This document shows positions 18,226-26,757 of a DNA stretch of 64,000 nt, piece by piece (positions within the stretch are counted from its first letter, which is position 1; every line of letters begins with the position of its first letter). This DNA is from Rhizobium oryzihabitans (GTDB taxonomy: Bacteria > Pseudomonadota > Alphaproteobacteria > Rhizobiales > Rhizobiaceae), in NCBI RefSeq assembly GCF_010669145.1, contig NZ_CP048635.1, forward strand, positions 1,434,501 to 1,498,500, in the 5' to 3' direction. A program made the position numbers and the translations under genes. The notes under the pieces are model-generated. The model saw only the letters and a list, made by a program, of their open reading frames with translations, was not told the origin of the DNA and did no database searches.

Positions 18226-19038
18226 TTATTTGTTCGCGTTTTCGATGGGAACCGGTTTCCAATCCCGCGCCATCGCCTGGGCCTCCGCAATATCGGCGGC
18301 GACAAGCGTTGCCGCAATCCGGTCACGCAACGTGGCAGCCTCCGTCAGACCGCGTGCCGCCGCGAGATTGGCATAGGCATAGGCTTTGACGGGATCGGCG
18401 GCGATGCCGCTACCCTGTTCGTAGGATTTTGCGATTTCGAAGAGGCCGAGCGGATTGCCGGCCGAGGCTGTCTTCTGGAAATATCCGAATGCCTTACCCG
18501 GATCGGCCGGGCCGCCCTGAGCTTTCTGGGCCGCCTGTCCGAGATAGTTGATGGCGGCCACATGGTGTTGCCCTGCGGCCCTGTTCCAATAGGCGAGGGC
18601 TTTTGCCCAATCCTGACTGACGCCCTTGCCGTCCGAGTAAAGAAGCCCGCAATTGAATTGCCCGTTGGCGTCACCGGCATCGGCGGCCTTGCAGATCAAG
18701 TCCGATGCCTTGCTGTAGTCCTGAAGCACGCCCTCGCCAGATAGATACAGCATGCCGAGCCGGTTTTGTGCCTTGGCGCTGCCTTGCGCTGCCGCTGCGG
18801 CATAAAGTTCGGTCGCACGCATCGGATCGCGATCCGTGCCGAGGCCGAGCTCGAAGAGCCGGCCGATATAGAAAGCGCCATCAGCATCGCCCGCCTCGAA
18901 AGCGGTTTGAAACTCCTTCACGGACCCTGCGACATCACCGCTCTCGAGCTTGCCGATTCCTTCGGCAACGCCGGAAAATGCGGGCATGGGTAAGAGCAAT
19001 ATCGATGAGATCAACAGGCTGCCTGCAAATACGCGCAT
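18226..19038 (-). CDS. Exported Sel1-repeat protein, first gene of the TPS operon
   Basis: A 270-residue protein with a signal peptide (residues 1-23, ending PAFSG) and five or more Sel1 repeats, such as MRATELYAAAAAQGSAKAQN, YSKASDLICKAADAGDANGQ and WAKALAYWNRAAGQHHVAAI. It leads the Sel1 - IalB - Sel1 - TpsB - TpsA series; the intergenic gaps or overlaps are 2 to 4 bases for the first four genes. It is not a close copy of the second Sel1 gene but has the same architecture. The upstream 600 bases are AT-rich and probably hold the operon promoter. Confidence 0.75.
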   Translation of the reverse strand: MRVFAGSLLISSILLLPMPAFSGVAEGIGKLESGDVAGSVKEFQTAFEAGDADGAFYIGRLFELGLGTDRDPMRATELYAAAAAQGSAKAQNRLGMLYLSGEGVLQDYSKASDLICKAADAGDANGQFNCGLLYSDGKGVSQDWAKALAYWNRAAGQHHVAAINYLGQAAQKAQGGPADPGKAFGYFQKTASAGNPLGLFEIAKSYEQGSGIAADPVKAYAYANLAAARGLTEAATLRDRIAATLVAADIAEAQAMARDWKPVPIENANK

Positions 19039-19634
19039 AGAATTTCTCTCTTCAGTATATTAGTCCAATATTCTGGGTCAGGCAATATTACATGAACTAA
19101 TTCTAAAACATTAAACTAAGAATTGCACCGATACTGGCCGATATTCATTGGCGACTTCTTTATTCAATTCTGTGGATACGTCAATAATACTTGTAGTATT
19201 ATTTTGGGCGGCATTGCGAAATAACGTGGTCTTCCGTTAAATTGCTCGGCTTGAAACTGGAATTTTCCACTTGCGATTCCCTTGGGAGAAGGGAAAAATT
19301 CGATGGAGATGCGGTAATCTTCGGAAACGCAGATCGCATCTCTATTTGAGCGAGGAGAGCACGGAACCTGCCAGAAGGGAGGGACTTTGGCCGCTCCCTG
19401 CTACAAATGGCGCAACAATACGCTGGTCTGACGCGCTGGGAGATCAAGCGTCTACTTCTTGAGATAGTTGTTGTGCCTTTACCCGGAAAGACCAGTTCCC
19501 GTTCGTCCGAATTCGGGGAGCACGTTAAAAAATCCGCCGGAGCGAGCTCAAAACCGGATAGAGCTTCGCCTTGAATTCATAAGGAAATTTTCTTCGCTTC
19601 CACCCTAGCGCGCTGTGCCGCATGAGGCAGGTAA
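19039..19634. promoter_or_regulatory. AT-rich intergenic region upstream of the TPS operon
   Basis: Nearly 600 bases with no convincing gene; an 82-codon minus-strand frame (19199-19447) has no recognisable features. It must contain the promoter of the Sel1/TPS operon near 19040-19110, but I cannot fix -35 and -10 boxes. Two notable inverted repeats: AATATT flanking CTGGGTCAGGC near 19070-19092, and a perfect eight-base AATAATAC / GTATTATT with a five-base loop at 19183-19203, which could be an operator or a weak terminator. Confidence 0.35.
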
Positions 19635-20303
19635 CTATTGAGCATAGGAGGCCCAGCCTCTGAAACCGAATGCCGCATAGAAATTCGTGACGCCATCAAA
19701 ACCGCTCTCGCGGAGCAATTCCTGTTCCTTCTCCGGCTCCAGAATGGTTAGTCGTTCGTGCATTGCGGCCCTTGCCGCCCGGAGTTTCGCAGGATCCGCT
19801 CCGTCCACCGCGCCATAGCTTATGTGCCTATCGATCCAGAGCGAACGTTCCGGCTCGGTCTGCGGAAAGCTGACATGGGCAAGCACGAACGGTGCGCCGG
19901 GCAAGAGGCGTTGCCGCACGCCGTTCAGGGTTTTGATGCGTTCTTCCAATGGGAGGTGATGAAACACGAGAAGGCAGACTGCGCCGTCAAACGGCCCGTC
20001 CGGTGCCGCTGAGATATCGCCCTCATGGAGATTTATGCGCGTTGCGTAGTCTCTGGTCGTATCCCGAGCGAGGGCCAGCATGTCGGGTGAGGGGTCGACG
20101 CCGTCGAAAGTCCAGCCATTGTTAGCGTTGGCAAGAGCTTTGAGCTCAAGCCCGCCGCCAGCACCGATTACCAGGATCCTGCCGTTATGGGGAGCTTTCT
20201 CGCCAAGCAACATCGACGTCATTCGGTGTAGACTTTCAAGGCCGGGGACTTGGCGGATTGCACCTTCGATATAACCAACGTGCCGTCCTTTGAAGTCAGT
20301 CAT
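19635..20303 (-). CDS. Class I SAM-dependent methyltransferase
   Basis: A 222-residue soluble enzyme with a Rossmann-type SAM site: ILVIGAGGGLELKAL (motif I, about residues 43-57), FDGVDPSPDML (acidic residue for the ribose), NLHEGDIS and FDGAVCLLVFHHL. The C-terminal half is of the Methyltransf_25/12 type that acts on small molecules; the substrate cannot be told. It follows the epoxide-hydrolase-like gene by 15 bases on the same strand, so the two are probably one operon, divergent from the Rrf2 regulator. Confidence 0.8.
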   Translation of the reverse strand: MTDFKGRHVGYIEGAIRQVPGLESLHRMTSMLLGEKAPHNGRILVIGAGGGLELKALANANNGWTFDGVDPSPDMLALARDTTRDYATRINLHEGDISAAPDGPFDGAVCLLVFHHLPLEERIKTLNGVRQRLLPGAPFVLAHVSFPQTEPERSLWIDRHISYGAVDGADPAKLRAARAAMHERLTILEPEKEQELLRESGFDGVTNFYAAFGFRGWASYAQ

Positions 20304-20318
20304 GGGATTTCCTTCGCT

Positions 20319-21344
20319 TCACGTGGAAAAATTGATCTGCTCATCAGATTCCAACTTTTGACTGCCAACTGCGGCGACTTTATTGAGGAATGACAGGATG
20401 AGGGTTGTTACCTCGCTTGTTCGCTCCTGCTGGAGCCAGTGTCCCGCGTCGGAAATGATGTGTGACCCAATCAGATGCGGGACGAGATCTTGCATCGAAG
20501 CGATGATCTGCTCCATGCCGGGCATAGTGAGGCCGGGGTCACGTTCGCCGATGATGAACAGCGCCGGGACATTGATCGTCTGACCGTTTGTCGCTTGCTG
20601 CAATTCCCAGTTTCGATCGAGGTTTCGATAATAGTTCAGGCCGCCCGTGAAACCCGAGGTTTCGAAATCATTGACGAGCCTGGCGAAGTCCTGTGGAGGT
20701 AACCAGTCGGGCATTTCCACAGGGAGGGGCAAATCTTCGAGAAGGCCCTTGTCGCGGCTGACCATACCGAAAGGGTTAGGAGTGCCGTCGCCCGGCTGCC
20801 GCGGTCCCGCTTCCCCGCTTGCTGCGTAAATAATCTTGCTGAGTGTTTGGCCAACATCCCGGCTGAACTCTTTTTCCGCCAGGCCGGGCTGCTGGAAAAA
20901 GAGCGTGTAGAACAGCGCTTGGTCATTTTGCGGAAATATCCTTGAGGGCGGAACCGGAGGTTGGCCCATCATCGGCACGCATAGTGCGGCGACGGCCCTG
21001 AATCTGTCGGGACGTAGAAGAGCAGCTTGCCAGGCAATGGTTGCACCCCAGTCATGGCCGATGATCACTGCTTCGTTTTCACCAAGGGCATCCATGAGAG
21101 CGATGAGGTCACCAATGCAATGAAAGACCGTGTATTGATCCGCTTGTTCAGGAGCCTCCGTTTTGCCATAGCCGCGCATGTCAGGCGCAACGGCGCGAAA
21201 ACCGGCGTCAGCCAGCGCTGCCACCTGATGCCGCCACGCATGCTTGGTTTCTGGAAATCCATGGCAGAGCAGCACCAGGGGACCAGTGCCCTGATCAAGG
21301 ATGCTCATGTCGATCGTTCGTGTCTTGATGATTGTCTCGATCAT
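20319..21344 (-). CDS. Alpha/beta hydrolase, epoxide-hydrolase type
   Basis: A 341-residue hydrolase. HGFPETKHAWRHQ carries the HGxP oxyanion motif; VIIGHDWGATIAWQ holds the nucleophile Asp within GHDWG, which points to epoxide hydrolases or haloalkane dehalogenases rather than Ser esterases; DAGHWLQQE near the C-terminus holds the catalytic His. The MRGYGKTEAP segment is also typical of soluble epoxide hydrolases. No signal peptide, so cytoplasmic. It is first in a two-gene unit with the methyltransferase and shares its upstream region with an Rrf2 regulator, which suggests induction by a reactive compound. Confidence 0.82.
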   Translation of the reverse strand: MIETIIKTRTIDMSILDQGTGPLVLLCHGFPETKHAWRHQVAALADAGFRAVAPDMRGYGKTEAPEQADQYTVFHCIGDLIALMDALGENEAVIIGHDWGATIAWQAALLRPDRFRAVAALCVPMMGQPPVPPSRIFPQNDQALFYTLFFQQPGLAEKEFSRDVGQTLSKIIYAASGEAGPRQPGDGTPNPFGMVSRDKGLLEDLPLPVEMPDWLPPQDFARLVNDFETSGFTGGLNYYRNLDRNWELQQATNGQTINVPALFIIGERDPGLTMPGMEQIIASMQDLVPHLIGSHIISDAGHWLQQERTSEVTTLILSFLNKVAAVGSQKLESDEQINFST

Positions 21345-21472
21345 TTTCCTAACCCTGGAATTTTCCCATCATTTCACCGAAGGCCTTGGGTCGGAATGTC
21401 CGAGGGGCCGATGCGGCGAAGAAAAACTGGCTGAGCGATGCATTGCGCTCCTTCTTTCGTGTAACTATAAAT

Positions 21473-21525
21473 GTTGCGGAAAGATGCTGACGTCAAGATA
21501 GCGTAACAAATTTTGTTGCGGAAAG
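21473..21525. promoter_or_regulatory. Candidate Rrf2 operator region
   Basis: Between the divergent hydrolase and Rrf2 genes the 11-base word GTTGCGGAAAG occurs twice, at 21473-21483 and 21515-21525. An imperfect 17-base palindrome, GTAACAAA-T-TTTGTTGC (21503-21519, 7 of 8 pairs), overlaps the second copy and lies just before the ribosome site (AAAGGA) of the regulator. Position suits autoregulation and control of the divergent operon. Confidence 0.45.
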
Positions 21526-21532
21526 GATCACG

Positions 21533-21979
21533 ATGAAAACCGACGGCAGGCTTGCTCGAATGCTGCATGTTCTTGTCCATATGGGGCTGCTTGGCGGCAG
21601 GGAGACATCCGAACGGATCGCGCAGATGCTCAACACCAATCCGGTGGTCGTTCGGCGCACGCTTGGAGATTTACGTGACCACGGTATCGTGGCATCCGAA
21701 GGCGGTCGAGGCGGTGGCTGGAAACTGATCAAGCCACTGGAAGAGGTGACGGTTCTGGACGTTCAGCGAGCCCTGAATGCCGGTCTTATCCTGCCTGCGC
21801 CCGTATCACACGACCATCCATCCTGTCCTGTGGAGAAAGCCTCCAACGCGATTATCCAGGCGGCTCATGCCGCTGCCGAACAACAGCTTGTGACGCGATA
21901 TGCAGAGACGACACTGGCGCAGATAGCCGACATGGCATTGGGGGAAAGCAGGACCTTGTCTCCGGTCACATCCGTGTGA
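21533..21979 (+). CDS. Rrf2-family transcriptional regulator
   Basis: A 148-residue winged-helix regulator. The N-terminal HTH shows TSERIAQMLNTNPVVVRRTL followed by the wing GIVASEGGRGGGWKL, the Rrf2 signature. Only one cysteine lies in the usual cluster region (HPSCPVEKA), so an iron-sulfur cluster like that of IscR is unlikely; a single-Cys redox or electrophile sensor of the NsrR-relative/YwnA type is more plausible. It is divergent from the epoxide-hydrolase/methyltransferase unit and probably represses it. Confidence 0.85.
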   Translation: MKTDGRLARMLHVLVHMGLLGGRETSERIAQMLNTNPVVVRRTLGDLRDHGIVASEGGRGGGWKLIKPLEEVTVLDVQRALNAGLILPAPVSHDHPSCPVEKASNAIIQAAHAAAEQQLVTRYAETTLAQIADMALGESRTLSPVTSV

Positions 21980-22601
21980 CTTTTACTTCCGTTAACCCGT
22001 GTGGGGACGTGAGCTGTGGGCGGCAGATCATATCTGTCCGCCGTTGGCTTCGATTTTGGCCAGAATCGTCTGTTTTGAATCTTCGAGATGGTGCTGGATG
22101 ACGATTTGAGCTTTTGGTAGTCCCGCTCCTGAAAAGACGCGGCTGTTGCAGGATACGTCGAGATTGGCAAATCTGAGTGGGCAGCTTCTTGACCTCCAAA
22201 GGCTCAACCATGCTCCGATACAGCATCTGCTTGTCGATCTCGTTGACATTGCCGGTCGGGTGGTACTCGTAGGTAAGCCTGAAAAGACGCCCGGCGTATG
22301 GGGACGACTTTTTCTGAAGGGGAGGCCGTATTAGTTTTCTACTGACAAAGAGGCACCAAGACCGATTGGCAGCGGCCCAAAGCGGGAGTTTCCATCGTTC
22401 CAATTCGAAAGGCACGCGCCCGGTCATTTTTAACCCATCGATGCTCAATCCGGTCTACCACTTTTTTACTGAAATGCGGTATCTTGTCATCCGGCCTCGG
22501 TTGGCGTACTCGAAAACCCATAAAAGACCCTGGGCCTATCAACAATACGGTTTGGTGGCGCTGCGTTTCGGCGCCATACACCTCATGACATTGGGATTGC
22601 G
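21980..22601. other. Intergenic stretch with a possible broken gene
   Basis: About 620 bases between the Rrf2 gene and acnB. On the minus strand two overlapping frames (22448-21966 and 22249-22028) each look protein-like for part of their length: the first in RLFRLTYEYHPTGNVNEID and YRSMVEPLEVKKLP, the second in LRFANLDVSCNSRVF and HHLEDSKQTILAKIEANGG. Removing one C from the CCC near 22180 would join them into one frame ending at 22028. I do not recognise the product, and this could equally be chance. The acnB promoter should lie at its right end. Confidence 0.3.
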
Positions 22602-25391
22602 ATGAACCTTTACTTGGATTACCTGGCTGAGATCAAAAGCAGAGAAAATCAAGGGCTCGCTCCCAAACCGATTGACGATGGCGGACTGACCGGCGAAATC
22701 ATTACACTGATCAAGGATGCCGGCAGCGAACACCGGGCAGATGCCCTCAAGTTCTTCATTTATAACACCTTGCCTGGCACCACGAGCGCTGCGGGTGTGA
22801 AGGCTGCCTTCCTGAAGCAGATTATTCTGGGCGAAACGGTGGTCCCGGAGATCACGCCGACTTTTGCACTCGAACTGCTGTCGCATATGAAGGGCGGCCC
22901 GTCCGTCGAAGTGCTGCTCGATGTAGCGCTTGGCAATGACGCGACACTGGCCGCGCAGGCGGGTGACGTGCTGAAGACGCAGGTCTTCCTTTATGACGCC
23001 GACATGTTCCGGCTGCGCGATGCCTTCAAGGCCGGTAATGCCGTCGCCAGGGGCGTTCTGGAGAGCTATGCCAAGGCCGAGTTCTTCACCAAGCTTCCGG
23101 ATGTCGAAGATGAAATCAAGGTCGTGACCTTCATCGCCGCCGAAGGCGATATCTCGACCGACCTTCTGTCCCCCGGCAACCAGGCGCATTCGCGTTCGGA
23201 CCGCGAATTGCACGGCCAGTGTATGATCACGCCGGAAGCGCAGGCGGAAATCGTCGCGCTGCAAAAGCAGTACCCGGACAAGCGGGTGATGATGATCGCC
23301 GAAAAGGGCACGATGGGCGTGGGCTCGTCGCGCATGTCGGGCGTGAACAACGTGGCGCTGTGGACCGGCAAGCAGGCCAGCCCTTACGTGCCTTTCGTCA
23401 ACTTCGCCCCTGTTGTTGCTGGCACCAACGGCATCTCGCCGATCTTCGCGACCACCGTCGACGTTACCGGCGGCATCGGCATCAATCTGAAGAACTGGGT
23501 GAAGAAGACCGGTGAAGACGGCAAGCCGATCCTCAACAATGACGGCAACCCGATCCTCGAGCAGAAATATTCGGTCGAGACCGGCACTGTCCTGAAGATT
23601 GATGCCAAGAACAAGAAGCTCTGTGACGAGAACGGCAAGGAACTGGTTGATATTGCCGCCGCCTTCACGCCCCAGAAAATGGAGTTCATGAAGGCCGGCA
23701 GCTCCTACGCCATCGTCTTCGGCAAGAAGCTCCAGACATTTGCCGCCCAGACCCTCGGCGTCGAGCCGACCCCGGTCTTTGCTCCGAACAAGGAAATTTC
23801 GATCGAAGGTCAGGGCCTGACCGCTGTCGAGAAGATCTTCAACCGCAACGCCGTCGGCGTGACCCCGGGCAAGGTACTGCATGCGGGCTCCGACGTGCGC
23901 GTGACGGTCAACATCGTCGGTTCGCAGGACACGACCGGCCTGATGACCGCGCAGGAACTTGAGGCGATGGCGGCCACCGTCATCTCGCCGCTCGTGGACG
24001 GCGCCTACCAGTCGGGTTGCCACACGGCATCCGTCTGGGACAAGAAGGCCCAGGTGAACATTCCGAAACTCATGTCCTTCATGAACAATTTCGGCGTCAT
24101 CACCGCCCGCGACCCGAAGGGCGTCTATCATTCGATGACCGACGTGATCCATAAGGTGCTGAACGACATCACCGTGGATGACTGGGCAATCATCATCGGC
24201 GGCGACAGCCATACCCGCATGTCCAAGGGTGTGGCCTTCGGTGCAGACTCCGGCACCGTGGCCCTGGCGCTCGCCACCGGCGAGGCAACGATGCCGATCC
24301 CGCAATCGGTCAAGGTGACCTTCAAGGGCACGATGCGTCCTCACATGGATTTCCGCGACGTGGTCCATGCGACCCAGGCGCAGATGCTCCAGCAATGTGG
24401 CGACAACGTCTTCCAGGGACGCATCATCGAAGTCCATATCGGCACGCTGCTCGCCGACCAGGCCTTCACCTTCACCGACTGGACAGCCGAGATGAAGGCC
24501 AAGGCCTCGATCTGTATTTCGCAGGACGATACGCTGATCGAATCGCTGGAAATCGCCAAGTCGCGCATCCAGATCATGATCGACAAGGGCATGGACAATG
24601 CCGTCGGCACGCTGAAGGGCCTGATTGCCAAGGCGGATGCACGCATCGCCGAAATCCGCTCGGGCGAAAAGCCCGCACTGACCCCCGATGCCAACGCGAA
24701 ATATTTCGCCGAGGTCGTCGTGGATCTGGACGTCATCAATGAGCCGATGATCGCGGACCCCGATGTGAACAATGCCGATGTGTCCCGGCGCTACACTCAC
24801 GACACGATCCGCCCGGTTTCCTATTATGGCGGCACCAAGAAGGTGGACCTCGGTTTCGTGGGCTCGTGCATGGTGCATAAGGGCGACATGAAGATTGTCG
24901 CGCAAATGCTCAAGAACATCGAAAAAACCGAAGGCAAGGTCGAGTTCAAGGCGCCGCTGGTCGTCGCCGCGCCGACCTACAACATCATCGATGAGCTGAA
25001 GGCCGAAGGCGATTGGGAAATCCTGCAGAAATATTCGGGCTTCGAGTTCGATGATCTGAAGCCGAAGACCACCAACCGCACCGAGTATGAGAATATCCTC
25101 TATCTCGAGCGTCCGGGCTGCAACCTGTGCATGGGCAACCAGGAAAAGGCGGAGAAGGGCGATACCGTTCTCGCCACCTCGACCCGCCTGTTCCAGGGCC
25201 GCGTCGTTGAAGACACCGCCGAGAAGAAGGGTGAATCGCTGCTGGCGTCGACCCCGGTCGTGGTGCTTTCGGCGATCCTTGGCCGCACCCCCAGCATGGA
25301 CGAGTACTTGAACGCCGTCGACGGAATAGACCTGACAAAGTTCGCTCCGCCGAAAACTACTCCGATCGATTCCCTGTCTGTCCACTACTAA
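22602..25391 (+). CDS. acnB: Aconitate hydratase B / 2-methylisocitrate dehydratase
   Basis: A 929-residue enzyme that interconverts citrate and isocitrate, and in many bacteria dehydrates 2-methylisocitrate. The AcnB order is visible: an N-terminal HEAT-like domain (1 to about 160), then the swivel domain, then the cluster domains. QSGCHTASVWDKKAQ, GGDSHTRMSKGVAFGADSG and a CNLCMGNQ motif supply the three Cys ligands of the 4Fe-4S cluster (one in the GFVGSCMVHKGDM segment). The start matches the family (LYLDYLAEIKSRENQGLAPKP). The ribosome site is weak. Most alphaproteobacteria rely on AcnA, so this is probably an additional aconitase. It stands alone, with hairpin-flanked ends. Confidence 0.93.
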   Translation: MNLYLDYLAEIKSRENQGLAPKPIDDGGLTGEIITLIKDAGSEHRADALKFFIYNTLPGTTSAAGVKAAFLKQIILGETVVPEITPTFALELLSHMKGGPSVEVLLDVALGNDATLAAQAGDVLKTQVFLYDADMFRLRDAFKAGNAVARGVLESYAKAEFFTKLPDVEDEIKVVTFIAAEGDISTDLLSPGNQAHSRSDRELHGQCMITPEAQAEIVALQKQYPDKRVMMIAEKGTMGVGSSRMSGVNNVALWTGKQASPYVPFVNFAPVVAGTNGISPIFATTVDVTGGIGINLKNWVKKTGEDGKPILNNDGNPILEQKYSVETGTVLKIDAKNKKLCDENGKELVDIAAAFTPQKMEFMKAGSSYAIVFGKKLQTFAAQTLGVEPTPVFAPNKEISIEGQGLTAVEKIFNRNAVGVTPGKVLHAGSDVRVTVNIVGSQDTTGLMTAQELEAMAATVISPLVDGAYQSGCHTASVWDKKAQVNIPKLMSFMNNFGVITARDPKGVYHSMTDVIHKVLNDITVDDWAIIIGGDSHTRMSKGVAFGADSGTVALALATGEATMPIPQSVKVTFKGTMRPHMDFRDVVHATQAQMLQQCGDNVFQGRIIEVHIGTLLADQAFTFTDWTAEMKAKASICISQDDTLIESLEIAKSRIQIMIDKGMDNAVGTLKGLIAKADARIAEIRSGEKPALTPDANAKYFAEVVVDLDVINEPMIADPDVNNADVSRRYTHDTIRPVSYYGGTKKVDLGFVGSCMVHKGDMKIVAQMLKNIEKTEGKVEFKAPLVVAAPTYNIIDELKAEGDWEILQKYSGFEFDDLKPKTTNRTEYENILYLERPGCNLCMGNQEKAEKGDTVLATSTRLFQGRVVEDTAEKKGESLLASTPVVVLSAILGRTPSMDEYLNAVDGIDLTKFAPPKTTPIDSLSVHY

Positions 25392-25411
25392 GGGCCAGAT
25401 CCTCGAATATT

Positions 25412-25444
25412 GTGCATCGCGAAGACGCCGCCTTCGCGGTGCAC
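25412..25444 (+). terminator. Hairpin after acnB
   Basis: Thirteen-base stem with one mismatch (GTGCATCGCGAAG / CTTCGCGGTGCAC) and a seven-base loop, about 20 bases after the acnB stop. The following TGTAAAGTC is not a good U-tract, so it may work as an RNA-stabilising or weak termination element. Confidence 0.5.
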
Positions 25445-25632
25445 TGTAAAGTCATCTGAATCCTTCAGACTCGATCGCCTTGAAGGGTTCGGGTTACTGT
25501 CAAATAGTTGCGAAACGCACTTATCAACGAGAAATTGCGCCGACACATAACTTCTGATTAATACGCCTGCGGCAGAATAGCAGTGATATTACTATTCTCG
25601 ATTAAACGCCTGTGCGGCAAGAAGCGGCGATT

Positions 25633-26757
25633 ATGCCTCAGATACGTTCATTTATTGCGGATGATCTTGTGTCCGTGGCCGACATGTTTCACCGTGTCCT
25701 GCGGAAGAAAGATGGCGCCGCGACGGATGACCTGACTTCATATTTGCGCGCGCTTTTCCTCGATACTTCAAACACAAACCCGGATATTTGCTCCAAGGTC
25801 TATGTGCTCGACGACGGGCGCGTATCCGGTTTTATGGGCGTATTGCCCATGGCGATGGAGCTTAATGGCAGGATCATAAACGCCGCGGTCTGCTCTTCCT
25901 TTGTCGCTGAAGACCGCGAAACCGATCCGTTTGCCGGAGCCCGTCTCTTGCGCGAGGTTCTTGCGGGTCCCCAGGACCTGACATTCGGTGAGACGATCAA
26001 CGATGTTTCCACCGAAATGTGGAAGACGATGCGCGGCCACCTGCTGTCCACCTACAGTCTGGACTGGCTGCGGATTTTGCGCCCGGCGTCCTTGGGAGCC
26101 GAGCTCGCCGCTACGCGCTTTTCCAGCGCTTTCCGCGCGCTGACGCCGTTGAGTATGATGATCGACCGGGCCATTTCGGCAAGAGGCCACGGGCGGGCCT
26201 TGTCCTATTATGCATCGCATCCGGACAAGGTGGACAGCTTTACCGACGAAGAGGCAAGCGATGCCGAATTCGCGCATCTGGCGCGTGAACTTGTCGGGCA
26301 GTTTTCGCTCCGCCCGGTGTGGAGCGAGGAAAGCCTGCTGACCATGCTCCAGCATGCCAGACGCAAGCGTCTGCATGGTGAGCCGGTGCAGCGGATCGTG
26401 AGAGCCCGCGGCGGCAGGGCGGTGGGGCTGTTTCTCTACCACGGCAATCCGAAGGGCATAGGCCGCACGTTGCAGGTCATGTCTCTGCCGGGGCAGGAGC
26501 AGATCGTCATCGACCGTTTGATCCGCAACGCCTATGAGCGCGGTCTCGTTGCTATAAGGGGCCGCACCCAGCCGGCAATTCTTCAGGCGATGATCGGCAA
26601 GAAATGTTCGTTTCTCCATGCGGCGTCCACCATCGTGCATTCCCGCGACGCGGAACTCATCAAGTCCGCGACGGATGGAAAAGCATTCTTCAACGGTTTC
26701 TCCGGCGAAAGCTGGACGCGCCTCATCGGCGATAGTTTCGATCAGGCGGGCGAGTAA
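25633..26757 (+). CDS. GNAT-like protein of the asnB/ACP cluster, function unknown
   Basis: A 374-residue soluble protein from the ATG at 25633 (AAGAAG upstream); a GTG at 25612 is an alternative. The N-terminal part (IRSFIADDLVSVADMFHRVL ... KVYVLDDGRVSGFMGVLPM) resembles the opening of GNAT acyltransferases. The middle (FGETINDVSTEMWKTMRGHL) and C-terminal part (GEPVQRIVRARGGRAVGLFL...) suggest a tandem or FemAB-like double fold. I cannot assign an acyl donor or acceptor. Its stop is directly followed by the asparagine-synthetase ATG (TAAATG), so it starts a five-gene coupled unit with an acyl carrier protein, which makes acyl transfer from a carrier a reasonable guess. Confidence 0.65.
   Translation: MPQIRSFIADDLVSVADMFHRVLRKKDGAATDDLTSYLRALFLDTSNTNPDICSKVYVLDDGRVSGFMGVLPMAMELNGRIINAAVCSSFVAEDRETDPFAGARLLREVLAGPQDLTFGETINDVSTEMWKTMRGHLLSTYSLDWLRILRPASLGAELAATRFSSAFRALTPLSMMIDRAISARGHGRALSYYASHPDKVDSFTDEEASDAEFAHLARELVGQFSLRPVWSEESLLTMLQHARRKRLHGEPVQRIVRARGGRAVGLFLYHGNPKGIGRTLQVMSLPGQEQIVIDRLIRNAYERGLVAIRGRTQPAILQAMIGKKCSFLHAASTIVHSRDAELIKSATDGKAFFNGFSGESWTRLIGDSFDQAGE

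Noticed and set aside
19199..19447. 82-codon minus-strand frame upstream of the Sel1 gene
   Set aside because: No ribosome site, signal, motif or neighbour coupling; composition looks random in an AT-rich leader region.
22539..25385. 948-codon open frame antisense to acnB
   Set aside because: A shadow of GC-rich codon bias: it covers acnB almost exactly and has His/Arg/Asp-rich low-complexity protein. acnB on the other strand has full family conservation.
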